25,838 bases of DNA. Origin: JAQIBY01 sp034658655. GTDB lineage: Bacteria; Bacteroidota; Bacteroidia; Bacteroidales; ML635J-15. The notes beneath the pieces are model-generated. The model was not told where the DNA came from. It did not search any database and worked only from the letters and a program-made list of their open reading frames with translations. Where the stretch lies: positions 1-25,838 of the forward strand of contig JAYEFQ010000012.1 of NCBI GenBank assembly GCA_034658655.1, in the 5' to 3' direction. Made by a program: the position numbers and the translations under genes. Numbering within the stretch: the first letter of the stretch is position 1; the number at the start of each line of letters is the position of its first letter. Of the stretch, positions 6,746 through 16,308 are shown in pieces.

Positions 6746-8098
6746 ATGACAAACACGATTTTATATAATTTTGTTCATATTCTTGAACAGCTCGATGAAG
6801 ATTTTCAACAAAGGAAATATGTATTGACCGTAAGCGGTGGTGCTGATTCAATGGCATTGCTTGCTTTAGCTCATCAGCATGGATTAAACGGAATTGTAGC
6901 GCATTGTAATTTTAATTTGCGAGGCGATGAATCGGATGCAGATGAGGCCTTTGTTAAAAAATGGGCTGATTATTATGAATATGATATTGAGTTTGCTCAT
7001 TTTCAGACAAAAGCATATGCCGAAAAAAATGGAATCTCAATTCAAATGGCAGCGCGAGATTTGCGTTACGAGTGGTTTGAGTTACTTAGAAAATCCAAAT
7101 CCTGTGATTACATCCTTTTAGCGCATCATCGAGATGATTTGGTGGAAACTATGTTGATAAATTTGACACGTGGCACGGGAATCAAAGGCATGACAGGAAT
7201 GGAATTGCAAAATGGTAAGCGTTTGCGTCCTATGTTGAAAAATTCCCGTCAGGATATTTTGGATTATATTAAAAGTGAAAGCCTCGATTATCGTGATGAT
7301 TCCAGCAATGCAGAAATAAAATATCTGAGAAATCACATCCGACATCGGGTAATCCCTGCTTTTGAAGAAACGACGCTTGATTTTATGCAGCGAATGACAG
7401 ATAATGCTGACAGATTCTGTGAAAATGCCAGTCTTTTAGCGCATTTTACTGCGTTTTTGGAACAAAGCATCTGTTCTGAACAGGAAAATGGAGATATTTT
7501 TATTGACATCAATCATGAGATGGTTAACGAAATGGCATTGTATGAGATTTTACAAACTTATGGATTTCATCGTTCGCAAATTGCAGATCTTTACACTTCA
7601 GATTTGTCGGGAAAGCAAGTTGTAACGGATGATTTTGTGCTTGTATCCGATAGAAAACATTGGATTTTGAGGAAGCTGAAATCGCAAGCAAATGAAGCTG
7701 CATTTATTCAGCAAACGGACCGTGAATTTTGTGGTGATGTACATCTGTCTATGAAAGAAGTTGATGTGTCAGATGTTTTCTTTTCAGACAATCCAAATCA
7801 AGTATATCTTGATATTGATAAGCTGGTTTTTCCTTTGGAAATTCGAGCTTGGAAAGAAGGCGATCGCTTTATCCCTTTAGGAATGAAAGGATCTCAAAAA
7901 CTGAGCGATTTTTTTATTAATAGAAAATTGTCTGTGCTTGAAAAGCAAGATGTTCGCCTAGTTTGTAGCGAAGAAAAAATTGTTTGGGTCATTGGATATC
8001 AAATTGATGATGCTTATAAAATATCAAATACAACGCGTCGTAGTTTATGGATGGAAAAACTTGATGCTTGTCTGCCAGCAGGCAGGCGAAATAATTAA
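6746..8098 (+). CDS. tilS: tRNA(Ile)-lysidine synthetase with repeat-derived tail
   Basis: TilS modifies C34 of the AUA-reading tRNA-Ile to lysidine using ATP and lysine. The PP-loop SGGADS is at residues 30-35, followed by AHCNFNLRGDESDADE, LAHHRDDLVETMLINLTRGTG, DDSSNAEIKYLRNHIRH and a C-terminal TilS domain (WKEGDRFIPLGMKGSQKLSDFF). The ATG at 6746 is preferred; a GTG at 6737 overlaps the aat stop (GTGA) and would add three residues. The last dozen residues (DACLPAGRRNN) are not part of the family. They are encoded by a GTCTGCC-AGCA-GGCAGGC hairpin (8070-8087) that looks like an inserted dispersed repeat, extending the protein past its natural end. Confidence 0.95.
   Translation: MTNTILYNFVHILEQLDEDFQQRKYVLTVSGGADSMALLALAHQHGLNGIVAHCNFNLRGDESDADEAFVKKWADYYEYDIEFAHFQTKAYAEKNGISIQMAARDLRYEWFELLRKSKSCDYILLAHHRDDLVETMLINLTRGTGIKGMTGMELQNGKRLRPMLKNSRQDILDYIKSESLDYRDDSSNAEIKYLRNHIRHRVIPAFEETTLDFMQRMTDNADRFCENASLLAHFTAFLEQSICSEQENGDIFIDINHEMVNEMALYEILQTYGFHRSQIADLYTSDLSGKQVVTDDFVLVSDRKHWILRKLKSQANEAAFIQQTDREFCGDVHLSMKEVDVSDVFFSDNPNQVYLDIDKLVFPLEIRAWKEGDRFIPLGMKGSQKLSDFFINRKLSVLEKQDVRLVCSEEKIVWVIGYQIDDAYKISNTTRRSLWMEKLDACLPAGRRNN
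8066..8088. repeat. Short palindromic repeat fused to the tilS 3' end
   Basis: GTCTGCC (8070-8076), loop AGCA, GGCAGGC (8081-8087) form a 7-bp stem with one G-T wobble. CTGCC/GGCAG palindromes of this kind occur dispersed in Bacteroidota and, when read through, give tails such as CLPAGR. It lies in frame within the end of tilS, 9 bases before the stop. Confidence 0.55.
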
Positions 8099-8286
8099 TA
8101 GAAGTTCCCTTTAAGCTATTATTGTAAAATAACCACGTTAATTCTGTAACCGTTATTTCTTAACAATCATTAAATATGCAAAAAGAACCGAAAAAATCAT
8201 ACAACAAAGCCGTCCCGTAACCTTGTATAGGAGTGTATGTGGTGCTACATGTATGATAGATAGAATTCAAGTAAAGATAAATTGTG

Positions 8287-10875
8287 TCAGTAAACGACTG
8301 ATACAATTCCGATTACGGGTTCGGCAGTTGTATATGTCTGGATGACATATAGATAGGATCCTGTGGGGACGAACTTTCCATTAAAGGTTCCGTCCCAATT
8401 CTCGTTATTATGATCTTTGTTTAAGTATAATAATTGTCCCCATCGGTTAAAAACTTTAACCTCTGCAAAGGAGAACATTTCTAGGTTTTCAATTTCCCAT
8501 GTGTCATTTGTTCCATCATCATTGGGTGTAAATGCATCAGGGATTCTCAGACATTCAACAGGGTTTTCATCCACAAAAATATTTTCTGTTGGTATTTGAC
8601 ATCCATTTTGATCGATAATCATTCCTGAATAATCTCCTGCATCTAAATGATTAAAATAGGAAGTGTCTTGAGTTAATCCGTTGAATATATAAATATATGG
8701 AGGAATTCCGCCAGTAACGTAGAACTCTACGCTACCGTCATCATTGCCAATGCAACTTGCTTTAATGGCTTCAAATTCCATCAATAGCGGCGCTGGTTCA
8801 CTAATTACAATATGTTCGGAAATTGTGCAGCCATGAGCATCGGTTACTGTTACGTCATAAATTCCTACTGTTAATTCGTCAATTACAAATTCGTGTGTAT
8901 TGCTGCTTTGGCTTGAGCTACCCCATGTTGCAATGTATTCTGGTTGTCCTTGTGATATATTTATACGGATTTTTCCGGTTCTGTCTCCAGCACATAAAAT
9001 ATCATTTTCTTTTTCAATTGTACCAATCATTGGATCTGGTGGTGTTAATGTAATTTCTGCCATATCTTCACAGCCATTGGCATCAGTAACGGTAAATTGA
9101 TGCGTTCCGCTATTTACCGTGAATGTGCCTGTGCCATTATAGGGCGTGTTTCCACCTACAGCAGAGACATCAACTTCTCCGTTTTCGCCATTACAATCGA
9201 GTGGTTCAGAGATATTAACAGATGTTGTAGGATTTTCATGAGTAGTGATTGTAATAATTACTGGATAAGTGCAGTCCCCTGAGGTTGGATTAAAGGTGTA
9301 GTCAATGTTTCCTGGCGAATTTGTGTTAATTGCAGATGGTGTCCAATTTCCGGTAATGTCATTGTTTGATGTTGTTGGTAGTGCATCCGGTGTCTCATTT
9401 TGACAATATGGACCAAAGCTGTCAAATTCAGGGCTATTGCTATTAAGAATTGTGATATCAATACTTACTGTTGGGGCACAGTCTGTATCTGGTGTGAATG
9501 TGTAAGTAAATGTCCCCGGATTATTGGTATTAATCGTTTCTGAAGGTGTCCATGTTCCTTGTACTCCATTATTTGACACAGTTGGCAGGTCATTTGGATT
9601 TTGATTCAGACAGTAGGGGCCGTAATTACTAAAAATGGGTGTTGTATTTTCAGTAATTGAAATTGTTACCGTGGCGCTAGTATGTCCACAATCTCCATCA
9701 ACATCAACGGTAAAATTGAAGTTGCCTGTTCCGCTTGGGGTTCCACTAATTGTAATATTTCCGCTAGTGGCATTAAAATCCCCATTTACACCTGCAGGTA
9801 GCCCGTTGAAAGTAACATTATCTGCTAAATTGGTGCTGTAAGTAATGTTTTGAATGCTTTCGCCTTCACAAATGCTTTGATTTTCTGTGTTAGCAGCAGA
9901 TGTGAGATTTATATCGACTAAACTTGTAATATTAAAGTTCCAAGTTTGTGGGCTGGTCATATTTCCACACATGTCGCTAGCATTTCCGTTATATTCAATA
10001 GTGAACGCGCCTTCCTCAGTAATTGCTGGGCTAAAACTTATTGTGTAATCACGCTCCATACTCCCTCCAATATCGCAAGTGGAGCCGAAAATATCTGTAA
10101 TTGTATAGGGTTCGCCTGGTCCTGTGAGTGTGAAATCACCAACGCTTACAGTACTACAATTGACATTTTCATTAAAGTGTATTGTAAAACTGCCGTCTTG
10201 GCATACAGGGTCAGCAAGTAGGTCAACTAAAGGTGGATTGTTGTCATAAATGCTAGCTGTTGAATTAGAAAAATCAAGTGTATATCCACCTTGTGTGCCT
10301 GACCAGTTTTGTATATTCAGATAATATATTTCACCGGCTGTAACAGGAATGGTTTCATTGTTAAGTGGTTCGTCTTCAAAGGTTGATGGTGGAGCACAAT
10401 CTGAATATGTGTTTGGTGTGAGCGGGTTAGCCCCAGTTGTTCCGTAATCATATGCAGCATTGCAACTTACAATTAAATCATAGTGACTGGAAATATTTTG
10501 AAGGACAGAGCAGTCGTGGTTTGTTAAATCAAATAAAGCCCAGTCATAATCAGAATTATTGTCAACTGGTGTAATTCTGAAATCTAAAATTCCGCTGGTT
10601 TGCACTTGAAATGTGTACCAAACAGAGTTGTCTTCATCACCAAGGCATAAACCGGAGCAACTTTCATCGCCATTATAATCAAAAACATTACCATATCCGA
10701 AATAAGATTCTGTTTGGTCGTAAGTTGCCTGACAAACTGGCAACGAGCCGATACAATCTTGTTCATTTTGTGCTTTTAAAGAGAAATTGGATAATGCAAT
10801 TATGCCAAAAATTGCGGCAACAACAGAAATCTGTTTTGCAAGTTTTTGAAATTTTGTTTTAATTCTTGAATTCAT
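8287..10875 (-). CDS. Secreted SprB-repeat protein with T9SS type B (gliding-motility) C-terminal domain
   Basis: The 862-aa product has a Sec signal peptide (residues 1-36, ending SLKAQ). The N-terminal domain (~37-200) holds LPVCQATYDQTES, SVWYTFQVQTSGILDFRITP and the DWALFDL type of segment usual in these proteins. Ig-like beta modules follow, including two similar blocks (FSNYGPYCLNQNPNDLPTVS and FDSFGPYCQNETPDALPTTS). SprB-like repeats come next (CNGENGEVDVSAVGGNTPY, CAGDRTGKIRI, CIGNDDGSVEFYVTGGIPPY, each with YDVTVTDAHGC-type ends). The last ~86 residues (PDAFTPNDDGTNDTWEI, VFNRWGQLLY, GSYLYVI) are the type B CTD that routes proteins through the type IX system to the cell surface or medium. 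A role in adhesion is inferred. Confidence 0.93.
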   Translation of the reverse strand: MNSRIKTKFQKLAKQISVVAAIFGIIALSNFSLKAQNEQDCIGSLPVCQATYDQTESYFGYGNVFDYNGDESCSGLCLGDEDNSVWYTFQVQTSGILDFRITPVDNNSDYDWALFDLTNHDCSVLQNISSHYDLIVSCNAAYDYGTTGANPLTPNTYSDCAPPSTFEDEPLNNETIPVTAGEIYYLNIQNWSGTQGGYTLDFSNSTASIYDNNPPLVDLLADPVCQDGSFTIHFNENVNCSTVSVGDFTLTGPGEPYTITDIFGSTCDIGGSMERDYTISFSPAITEEGAFTIEYNGNASDMCGNMTSPQTWNFNITSLVDINLTSAANTENQSICEGESIQNITYSTNLADNVTFNGLPAGVNGDFNATSGNITISGTPSGTGNFNFTVDVDGDCGHTSATVTISITENTTPIFSNYGPYCLNQNPNDLPTVSNNGVQGTWTPSETINTNNPGTFTYTFTPDTDCAPTVSIDITILNSNSPEFDSFGPYCQNETPDALPTTSNNDITGNWTPSAINTNSPGNIDYTFNPTSGDCTYPVIITITTHENPTTSVNISEPLDCNGENGEVDVSAVGGNTPYNGTGTFTVNSGTHQFTVTDANGCEDMAEITLTPPDPMIGTIEKENDILCAGDRTGKIRINISQGQPEYIATWGSSSQSSNTHEFVIDELTVGIYDVTVTDAHGCTISEHIVISEPAPLLMEFEAIKASCIGNDDGSVEFYVTGGIPPYIYIFNGLTQDTSYFNHLDAGDYSGMIIDQNGCQIPTENIFVDENPVECLRIPDAFTPNDDGTNDTWEIENLEMFSFAEVKVFNRWGQLLYLNKDHNNENWDGTFNGKFVPTGSYLYVIQTYTTAEPVIGIVSVVY

Positions 10876-10928
10876 GCTTGCCTATCTTGTGGTGGTTTTA
10901 AAAATTTATTTTTTGTTACGACTTAGTG

Positions 10929-10936
10929 CAAATGTA
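10929..10936 (-). promoter_or_regulatory. -7 promoter element for the 862-aa secreted protein gene
   Basis: The minus strand reads TACATTTG, an exact TAnnTTTG, with a TTG (plus 10957-10959) 20 bp upstream as -33. The start codon is 53 bp downstream, giving a leader of about 45 nt. The rest of the 238-bp gap to recG holds nothing else I can name. Confidence 0.6.
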
Positions 10937-11113
10937 ATTTATTATTTGTAACGATACAATTTTATTTTTTGCATTATTAATAAGTAATACGTAATACTAG
11001 TTTTTTGACGGACATTATTTATATCTCATTTTTGTTTAGATTTGTTGTATGTGAAGAATATTTTTTTTGATAATTATCTTGATGACTATTGTGCTTATTT
11101 TGAATAATGCAGC

Positions 11114-13222
11114 CTAAGAAATCATTCGCCACAATAATTTATTTTTACTTTGTGCCTGCAAGGTCGATTTTAATACGGTATTTGCTTCTGCTTCAAGCTC
11201 TGGGTCTCTGTCGAGGATGAGGTTTGCAACATTGCGCACAAATTGTAGAATTTGTTGATCTTTTCCCAAGCTTGCAATTTTCAGGTTAATCGGGAGTCCG
11301 CTTTGCTGTGTGCCTTCAATATCTCCGGGACCTCGTAATTTCATGTCGGCTTCTGCAATTTCAAATCCATCATTAGTGCGACACATAATATCAATGCGTT
11401 GTTTTGTGTTCTCGCCTAGTGATTTTTCCGTCATTAATATACAATAGGATTGATCGGCACCACGACCGACTCTGCCTCGTAATTGATGCATCTGGCTTAA
11501 GCCAAATCGCTCTGCTGATTCAATAATCATTGCCGAGGCATTGGGTACGTCAACACCTACTTCAATTACAGTTGTGGCTACCATGATTTGCGCTTTTCCT
11601 TCTTTGAAAAATTGCATTTCATATTCCTTGTCCGCAGGTTTCATTTTGCCGTGGACTACTGCAAGCTGGTAATCTGGTCGTGGGAACGCTCTAAGCATGC
11701 TTTCAACACCATCTTCTAAGTGTTTGAAATCCATGCTTTCCGATTCATAAATCAGAGGATACACAACATATATTTGTCTTCCGGCAGCAATTTGCTCTTT
11801 CATGAATTTAAAAACGCGTAATCGTTGGGCATCTGTGGCGTGAGTTGTGATAATGGGTTTTCGTCCGGGTGGCAGTTCGTTAATCACGGAAACATCTAAA
11901 TCACCGTAAACTGTCATAGCCAAGGTTCTCGGAATAGGAGTGGCGGTCATCACTAAAATATGGGGTGGGGTAGTAGATTTTTTCCATAATTTGGCGCGTT
12001 GTGCAACTCCAAAACGATGCTGTTCATCGATAATGGTAAGTCCGATTTTTTGAAACTGCACCTCGTCCTCCAATAGTGCATGCGTACCAATTAGTATATT
12101 GACATCTCCATTTCTTAATCCTTCATGAATAGGAACCCGGTCTTTCCGTTTTGTGCTTCCGGTCAGTAGTTCAACACGTAAGTCCATTCCGTTGAGGAAT
12201 TTTTTTATTGACTGAAAATGTTGTTGTGCCAACACCTCAGTCGGAACTATTAAACTTGCCTGAAATCCGTTGTCAATCGCAATAAGCATGCAAAATAAGG
12301 CAACCAAGGTTTTTCCGCTTCCAACATCGCCTTGCAATAAGCGGTTCATGTGTTGTCCGGTTGCCATATCGTGACGAATTTCCCGAATGACTCGTTTTTG
12401 CGCTTCGGTCAGCTCAAAAGGCAGTTGATTGTGATAAAAATGATTGAAATATTGCCCGATATCAGGAAAAACATATCCTGGTGTTGCCGCTTTTCGTCGG
12501 ATTTTAGCTTTCAATATGCCGAGTTGAATATAAAAAAGCTCTTCAAATTTTAAACGATACTCTGCTTTGCTCATTTCATCCACATTTTTTGGAAAATGAA
12601 TGGCACGTATGGCATCTGCACGTTTTATTAGATGATATTTTTTCAACATCCAATCGGGAAGCGTTTCCGGTATATTGTTTTCAAGCGATTGAATTAATAC
12701 TTCCTGCAGTTTTTGAATTGCACGACTATGCAAGCCGTTTTTTTTCATTGCCTCGGTTGTGTTGTAATGTGGCATCAGTCCGGTTGCAGGTTTGTTTTTC
12801 CATTTTTCAACCGATTCAATTTCAGGATGCGGAATGCTTAATCCACTATTTTTTACAAGGTTTGCTTTCCCGAAAACCACATAATTTTGTCCCGGTTTAA
12901 TGATGTCTTTTATGATGTTAATTCCACGAAACCAGACCAGTTCAATTTGTCCGGTGTCATCTTGTAGTTTGGCGGTAAGTCTGCGAAAGCGTTTTCCTTG
13001 AATTTCTTGTAATTGACTAATTTTTCCGACAAGTTGAACCGTTGGCATGTTTGCTGTGATTTCACGAATTTTATAAAATTTTGAACGGTCTGTGTGTCTG
13101 TAAGGGAAATACGTCATGAGATCTTCCCATGTGTAAATGTCAAGTTCTTCGTTTAAAAGCTCAGCCCGTTTTGGTCCAACGGTTTTTAAAAATTTTATTT
13201 CAGAGTCTAATTGTTTGCTCAT
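11114..13222 (-). CDS. recG: ATP-dependent DNA helicase RecG
   Basis: RecG reverses stalled replication forks and branch-migrates Holliday junctions. The 702-aa protein has the OB-fold wedge domain (~55-160; VQLVGKISQLQE, DDTGQIELVWF). The helicase core has Walker A GDVGSGKT (298-305), PTEVLAQQH, the DEQH box (399-402), TATPIPRTLAMT (426-437), VVYPLI, VATTVIEVGVDVPNA and RGRVGRG (582-588). The C-terminal wedge-binding region (LRGPGDIEGTQQSG) is intact. Length is normal. It is transcribed divergently from the methyltransferase gene across a 53-bp shared promoter region. Confidence 0.97.
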   Translation of the reverse strand: MSKQLDSEIKFLKTVGPKRAELLNEELDIYTWEDLMTYFPYRHTDRSKFYKIREITANMPTVQLVGKISQLQEIQGKRFRRLTAKLQDDTGQIELVWFRGINIIKDIIKPGQNYVVFGKANLVKNSGLSIPHPEIESVEKWKNKPATGLMPHYNTTEAMKKNGLHSRAIQKLQEVLIQSLENNIPETLPDWMLKKYHLIKRADAIRAIHFPKNVDEMSKAEYRLKFEELFYIQLGILKAKIRRKAATPGYVFPDIGQYFNHFYHNQLPFELTEAQKRVIREIRHDMATGQHMNRLLQGDVGSGKTLVALFCMLIAIDNGFQASLIVPTEVLAQQHFQSIKKFLNGMDLRVELLTGSTKRKDRVPIHEGLRNGDVNILIGTHALLEDEVQFQKIGLTIIDEQHRFGVAQRAKLWKKSTTPPHILVMTATPIPRTLAMTVYGDLDVSVINELPPGRKPIITTHATDAQRLRVFKFMKEQIAAGRQIYVVYPLIYESESMDFKHLEDGVESMLRAFPRPDYQLAVVHGKMKPADKEYEMQFFKEGKAQIMVATTVIEVGVDVPNASAMIIESAERFGLSQMHQLRGRVGRGADQSYCILMTEKSLGENTKQRIDIMCRTNDGFEIAEADMKLRGPGDIEGTQQSGLPINLKIASLGKDQQILQFVRNVANLILDRDPELEAEANTVLKSTLQAQSKNKLLWRMIS

Positions 13223-13236
13223 TCAGTCTTTTTCGC

Positions 13237-13244
13237 TAAATTTG
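13237..13244 (+). promoter_or_regulatory. -7 promoter element for the methyltransferase gene
   Basis: TAAATTTG fits TAnnTTTG exactly. A TTTG at 13214-13217, inside the first codons of recG, is 19 bp upstream and suits the -33 element. The ATG is at 13276. Confidence 0.55.
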
Positions 13245-13255
13245 ATGTCAAAATA

Positions 13256-13263
13256 CAAAAATA
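13256..13263 (-). promoter_or_regulatory. -7 promoter element for recG
   Basis: The minus strand reads TATTTTTG, an exact TAnnTTTG, 33 bp upstream of the recG ATG. It lies downstream of the plus-strand -7 element, so the two promoters face each other and overlap, and their polymerases should interfere. Confidence 0.5.
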
Positions 13264-13275
13264 CTTTTAATTTTC

Positions 13276-14037
13276 ATGAAGAAAGTACATTCAGCTTACG
13301 AATATTTTAAACATAGGATTTTTTCAAAATCTATGAAGTCCTTGGATTCTATTGATGTGAATCCAAAAATAAAGGCTGCTTTTCAGGATGACAGAACAAC
13401 TTATGCATTGTCTGCATATTTTGAAATCATGGATGAATTGCTTGCAAATAAAGAAAAAATTCAGGTAGAAGATAAGGGGGCAGGTTCTTCGAAAATGGGA
13501 GCAGTGCGTCGCATATCGAAAATTGCCAAGTATGCTGTTTTGAACGAATTTGATGCTGCATTTCTTTCTAGTTTATTGTATTTCTTGGCTCCGAAAAATG
13601 TGCTTGAGCTCGGTACATCACTCGGCGTTTCTTCGCTTTGTATGGGCTTGAGTGCTCCGAAAAGTGAGATTCATTCAGTGGATGCATGTCCGCAAACTCA
13701 TTCTGAAGCAGCCAATACACTAAAAACATACGCTGTGGATAATGTGGAATTACATACCATGTCCTTTATGGATTTTTTAACATCGAATCAGAAAAAGTGG
13801 GATTTTGTTCTGCTTGATGGCGATCATCGGTATAAGCAGACTTTAGAGCTTTTGGAAATAATAAAGCCGCAATTAACTGATGATGCAGTGATTTTGATTG
13901 ACGATATTCATTGGTCGCCTGGAATGACCAAGGCTTGGCAGAAAATTATCAACAGCAAGGAATTCCTTAGTATTGATTTATATTATTTTGGATTGTTGAT
14001 GCCGGGAACAGGAAGGTATCGGCTGCGGTTTTTTTAG
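13276..14037 (+). CDS. Class I SAM-dependent methyltransferase (O-methyltransferase-like)
   Basis: The 253-aa cytoplasmic protein has the SAM-binding motif I VLELGTSLGVSS (109-120), an acidic strand-2 end (SVDACPQ), WDFVLLDGDHRY (~170-182) and LIDDIHWSPGM. The N-terminal part has the GAGS...RRISKIAKYAV segment typical of a Bacteroidota methyltransferase family placed near O-methyltransferase family 3. The DGDHRY and DDIHW acidic residues resemble a metal site, as in catechol-type enzymes. The substrate is unknown. It is divergent from recG. Confidence 0.82.
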   Translation: MKKVHSAYEYFKHRIFSKSMKSLDSIDVNPKIKAAFQDDRTTYALSAYFEIMDELLANKEKIQVEDKGAGSSKMGAVRRISKIAKYAVLNEFDAAFLSSLLYFLAPKNVLELGTSLGVSSLCMGLSAPKSEIHSVDACPQTHSEAANTLKTYAVDNVELHTMSFMDFLTSNQKKWDFVLLDGDHRYKQTLELLEIIKPQLTDDAVILIDDIHWSPGMTKAWQKIINSKEFLSIDLYYFGLLMPGTGRYRLRFF

Positions 14038-14259
14038 TTTGCCAAGTCAAAGGGTGAAATAGCAAAGAGAGTAGCGATTCAAAAAGTGCGAATACTGAAA
14101 ATTTGCTTGTATTGTGGATGTTTTTTCAATTTTTTGTCACGAAATTTGCAAAAAAAAGCAAATTTACGCGCCAAAAACTTCAGCCATAATTAAGGTATTA
14201 CACTAAGTAATAAACTGAAACGGTAAACGGAACTGTATCTCAGGTTTGAGTTTTATTGT

Positions 14260-14299
14260 AACAATGAAAATCGAAAAATTCATTGAGTTTTTCATTGTT
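14260..14299. terminator. Hairpin between convergent genes, possible bidirectional terminator
   Basis: AACAATGAAAA (14260-14270) and TTTTCATTGTT (14289-14299) are a perfect 11-bp inverted repeat with an 18-base loop. It overlaps the stop codon of the minus-strand hydrolase and follows the plus-strand methyltransferase. The loop can form a competing inner stem (GAAAAA/TTTTTC). The T tract is weak, so it is a candidate only. The rest of the 254-bp gap shows nothing else clear. Confidence 0.4.
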
Positions 14300-16190
14300 T
14301 TACAAATTTAATTGATTGTATAAGTTTACTGCTGAAGGTGAATTTAACTTGATACAAGCCAGGGGTGTAGCTGTCTATATTTAATCCAAGTAAGGAGTGT
14401 CCTTTTGCTAGTGTCTTTGTTTCCACAAGTTTGCCTGAGATATCTGTGACTTGAATGTAAACAGACATGTCATTCGGACATTGATATGGGACAAAAACTT
14501 GCTTTTTAGCAGGATTTGGGAAGGCATTTCCGAGTTGAATTGCATTATTTCTTAGATTTGAAATGCTATTATTTTGCTTAATTGGTAAAAGGAGGGAGGA
14601 AGGATGATCGGAATTGTGATGTGTCGCATTTAACGCGGTTAATGTGTCGCCTGAACTATATAATTCCTCTCCATTATTTATGTTTCTATGAAAACGTGGA
14701 TAATTGGATGAGCTGATGTCCACACGTAATTTGTGATTGCTTAAAAAACTATGCGCTAAGCTAGGAAGTACAATTTCAATCGGATAAATTTCTCCCTCAG
14801 TCATAAAGCTTTCGTCGGTTTGCTCAAAACCATTGCGAAACCGCATTCTGTAAATTCCATCCAATAATAAAATACTTCTTCCATCTGGATAAACATCACA
14901 TAAGCGAACTGCAAAATCAGTATCAGTACGATTGCTAGAAACATAAAGATTAACATGAATGTTCCCATTGATGCTTAAATTTTCTGTGAGTGCTGGTGTG
15001 TCAAAAATCAGAATGTCATTGCGGCTTTCTACCTCTGTTGCTTGGTCGTATGGTCCTTGCAGAAGATCTTGCCTAAGCGTTGGTCCACCAATGGTTGGTG
15101 ATGGATCGCGAGGATCGTATAAAAAGCTGGAGCAGGTATCGCTTAGTTCGGGCATTATGTTAGATAAACTGCCATCTGCTTGAAAATAGAGCGTTTCGGG
15201 TGTGGTAGGCAGCGGCCATGACTCACTGCTTCGCCATTCCATATCGCCCATTTGGAAATATTTTACTGTCGGATTATTAGGCCAGTCATTGTCCGCATTC
15301 AAAAGGTAATAATCGAAGAATGCAATTGCATATTCATCGCTGTATCCTTCTGTTTCGGGAAAAAACAATTCACCTTGTTGTTCGCTGCCCACTTGAGCTT
15401 GCCCAAAACCACCATGTGCCCATGGTCCGATGAGTAGTTTATGTTGTTCTGCAATTTCGCTGGGTGAATTTTCGAGTAAATCCTGAAAACATTGAATTTT
15501 AAAATCAGTATTATGATCGAACCAACCGCCAATCATCAGCATAGGAATTTCAATCGTTTCAGGGTAAAAGGTCTCATTTTCAATATATTGCCATGTGAAA
15601 TCGTAATATGGATGCGCTTCGAGTATTGTTGACATGCCATAACCAAGTGCATCGAGTTGCTCAACATATTCTTCTCTGTAAACTCCATTGGGATAATAAA
15701 TTTGATAAAGCATTTGCGGACTAGCAACTAGGGGAACTGCGCAGGTATGATTGGGATGCTGTTCTCTTGCCGTTTCAAATTGAATTTTCCCCAAGGCTGA
15801 TGGACCCCATGTCCCAATTTTCCCATCAGACCAAGATTGGTCTTTTATCCAATCAATGATATCGTATCCGTCTTCGCCACGATTTGCCTCAGTACTTGCT
15901 GCACCCGCCGATGCATAAAATCCTCGCCAATCGACAATTACAAAATTGTATGGACTGTTGTCAACCTCTGTGCCAATGTCTAAAGGGAGAGAATAGCGGT
16001 AAAAGAGCTTATTGTATGGGGTTTGTATAAGTATGGTAGGACGCACTGTTTCAGGTTGCGGAATGTAAATATCAGCGGCTAAGTTTTCTCCGTCTCTGAC
16101 CGGAATGTTTTGTTCGTTTGGTGTTAATGGTTGGGAAAACACATTACCAAAAACAAACAATAAGTAAATAAGCAATAAAACAGTTTTCAT
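14292..16190 (-). CDS. Secreted CocE/NonD-family hydrolase with T9SS type A domain
   Basis: The 632-aa product has a signal peptide (1-20, ending VFSQ), then an X-Pro dipeptidyl-peptidase/CocE alpha/beta-hydrolase domain. Visible are VRDGENLAADIYIP, VIVDWRGFYASAG and the nucleophile elbow GTWGPSALG (Ser131, matching GxSxxG of CocE). Also visible are GGWFDH (Asp225) and GPWAHGG (His259), a full Ser-Asp-His triad. The jelly-roll X-Pro peptidase C-terminal domain (~395-530; DTDFAVRLCDVYPDGRS) follows. The last ~80 residues (GNAFPNPAKKQVFVPY, VTDISGKLVETK, GLYQVKF) are a type A sorting domain, so it is exported by the type IX system. It should cleave an ester, amide or X-Pro bond outside the cell; the substrate is not predictable. 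Confidence 0.92.
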   Translation of the reverse strand: MKTVLLLIYLLFVFGNVFSQPLTPNEQNIPVRDGENLAADIYIPQPETVRPTILIQTPYNKLFYRYSLPLDIGTEVDNSPYNFVIVDWRGFYASAGAASTEANRGEDGYDIIDWIKDQSWSDGKIGTWGPSALGKIQFETAREQHPNHTCAVPLVASPQMLYQIYYPNGVYREEYVEQLDALGYGMSTILEAHPYYDFTWQYIENETFYPETIEIPMLMIGGWFDHNTDFKIQCFQDLLENSPSEIAEQHKLLIGPWAHGGFGQAQVGSEQQGELFFPETEGYSDEYAIAFFDYYLLNADNDWPNNPTVKYFQMGDMEWRSSESWPLPTTPETLYFQADGSLSNIMPELSDTCSSFLYDPRDPSPTIGGPTLRQDLLQGPYDQATEVESRNDILIFDTPALTENLSINGNIHVNLYVSSNRTDTDFAVRLCDVYPDGRSILLLDGIYRMRFRNGFEQTDESFMTEGEIYPIEIVLPSLAHSFLSNHKLRVDISSSNYPRFHRNINNGEELYSSGDTLTALNATHHNSDHPSSLLLPIKQNNSISNLRNNAIQLGNAFPNPAKKQVFVPYQCPNDMSVYIQVTDISGKLVETKTLAKGHSLLGLNIDSYTPGLYQVKFTFSSKLIQSIKFVKQ

Positions 16191-16308
16191 AGGTTTTGTT
16201 TTTTGCTAAGATATAAAATTTTTGTTTTCTATGATTTTTAACTTATAATCCTTTAATAAATAATCACTGTTGTCAGGTAAAAAAATAATCAAAATATAAA
16301 TTACGCAT

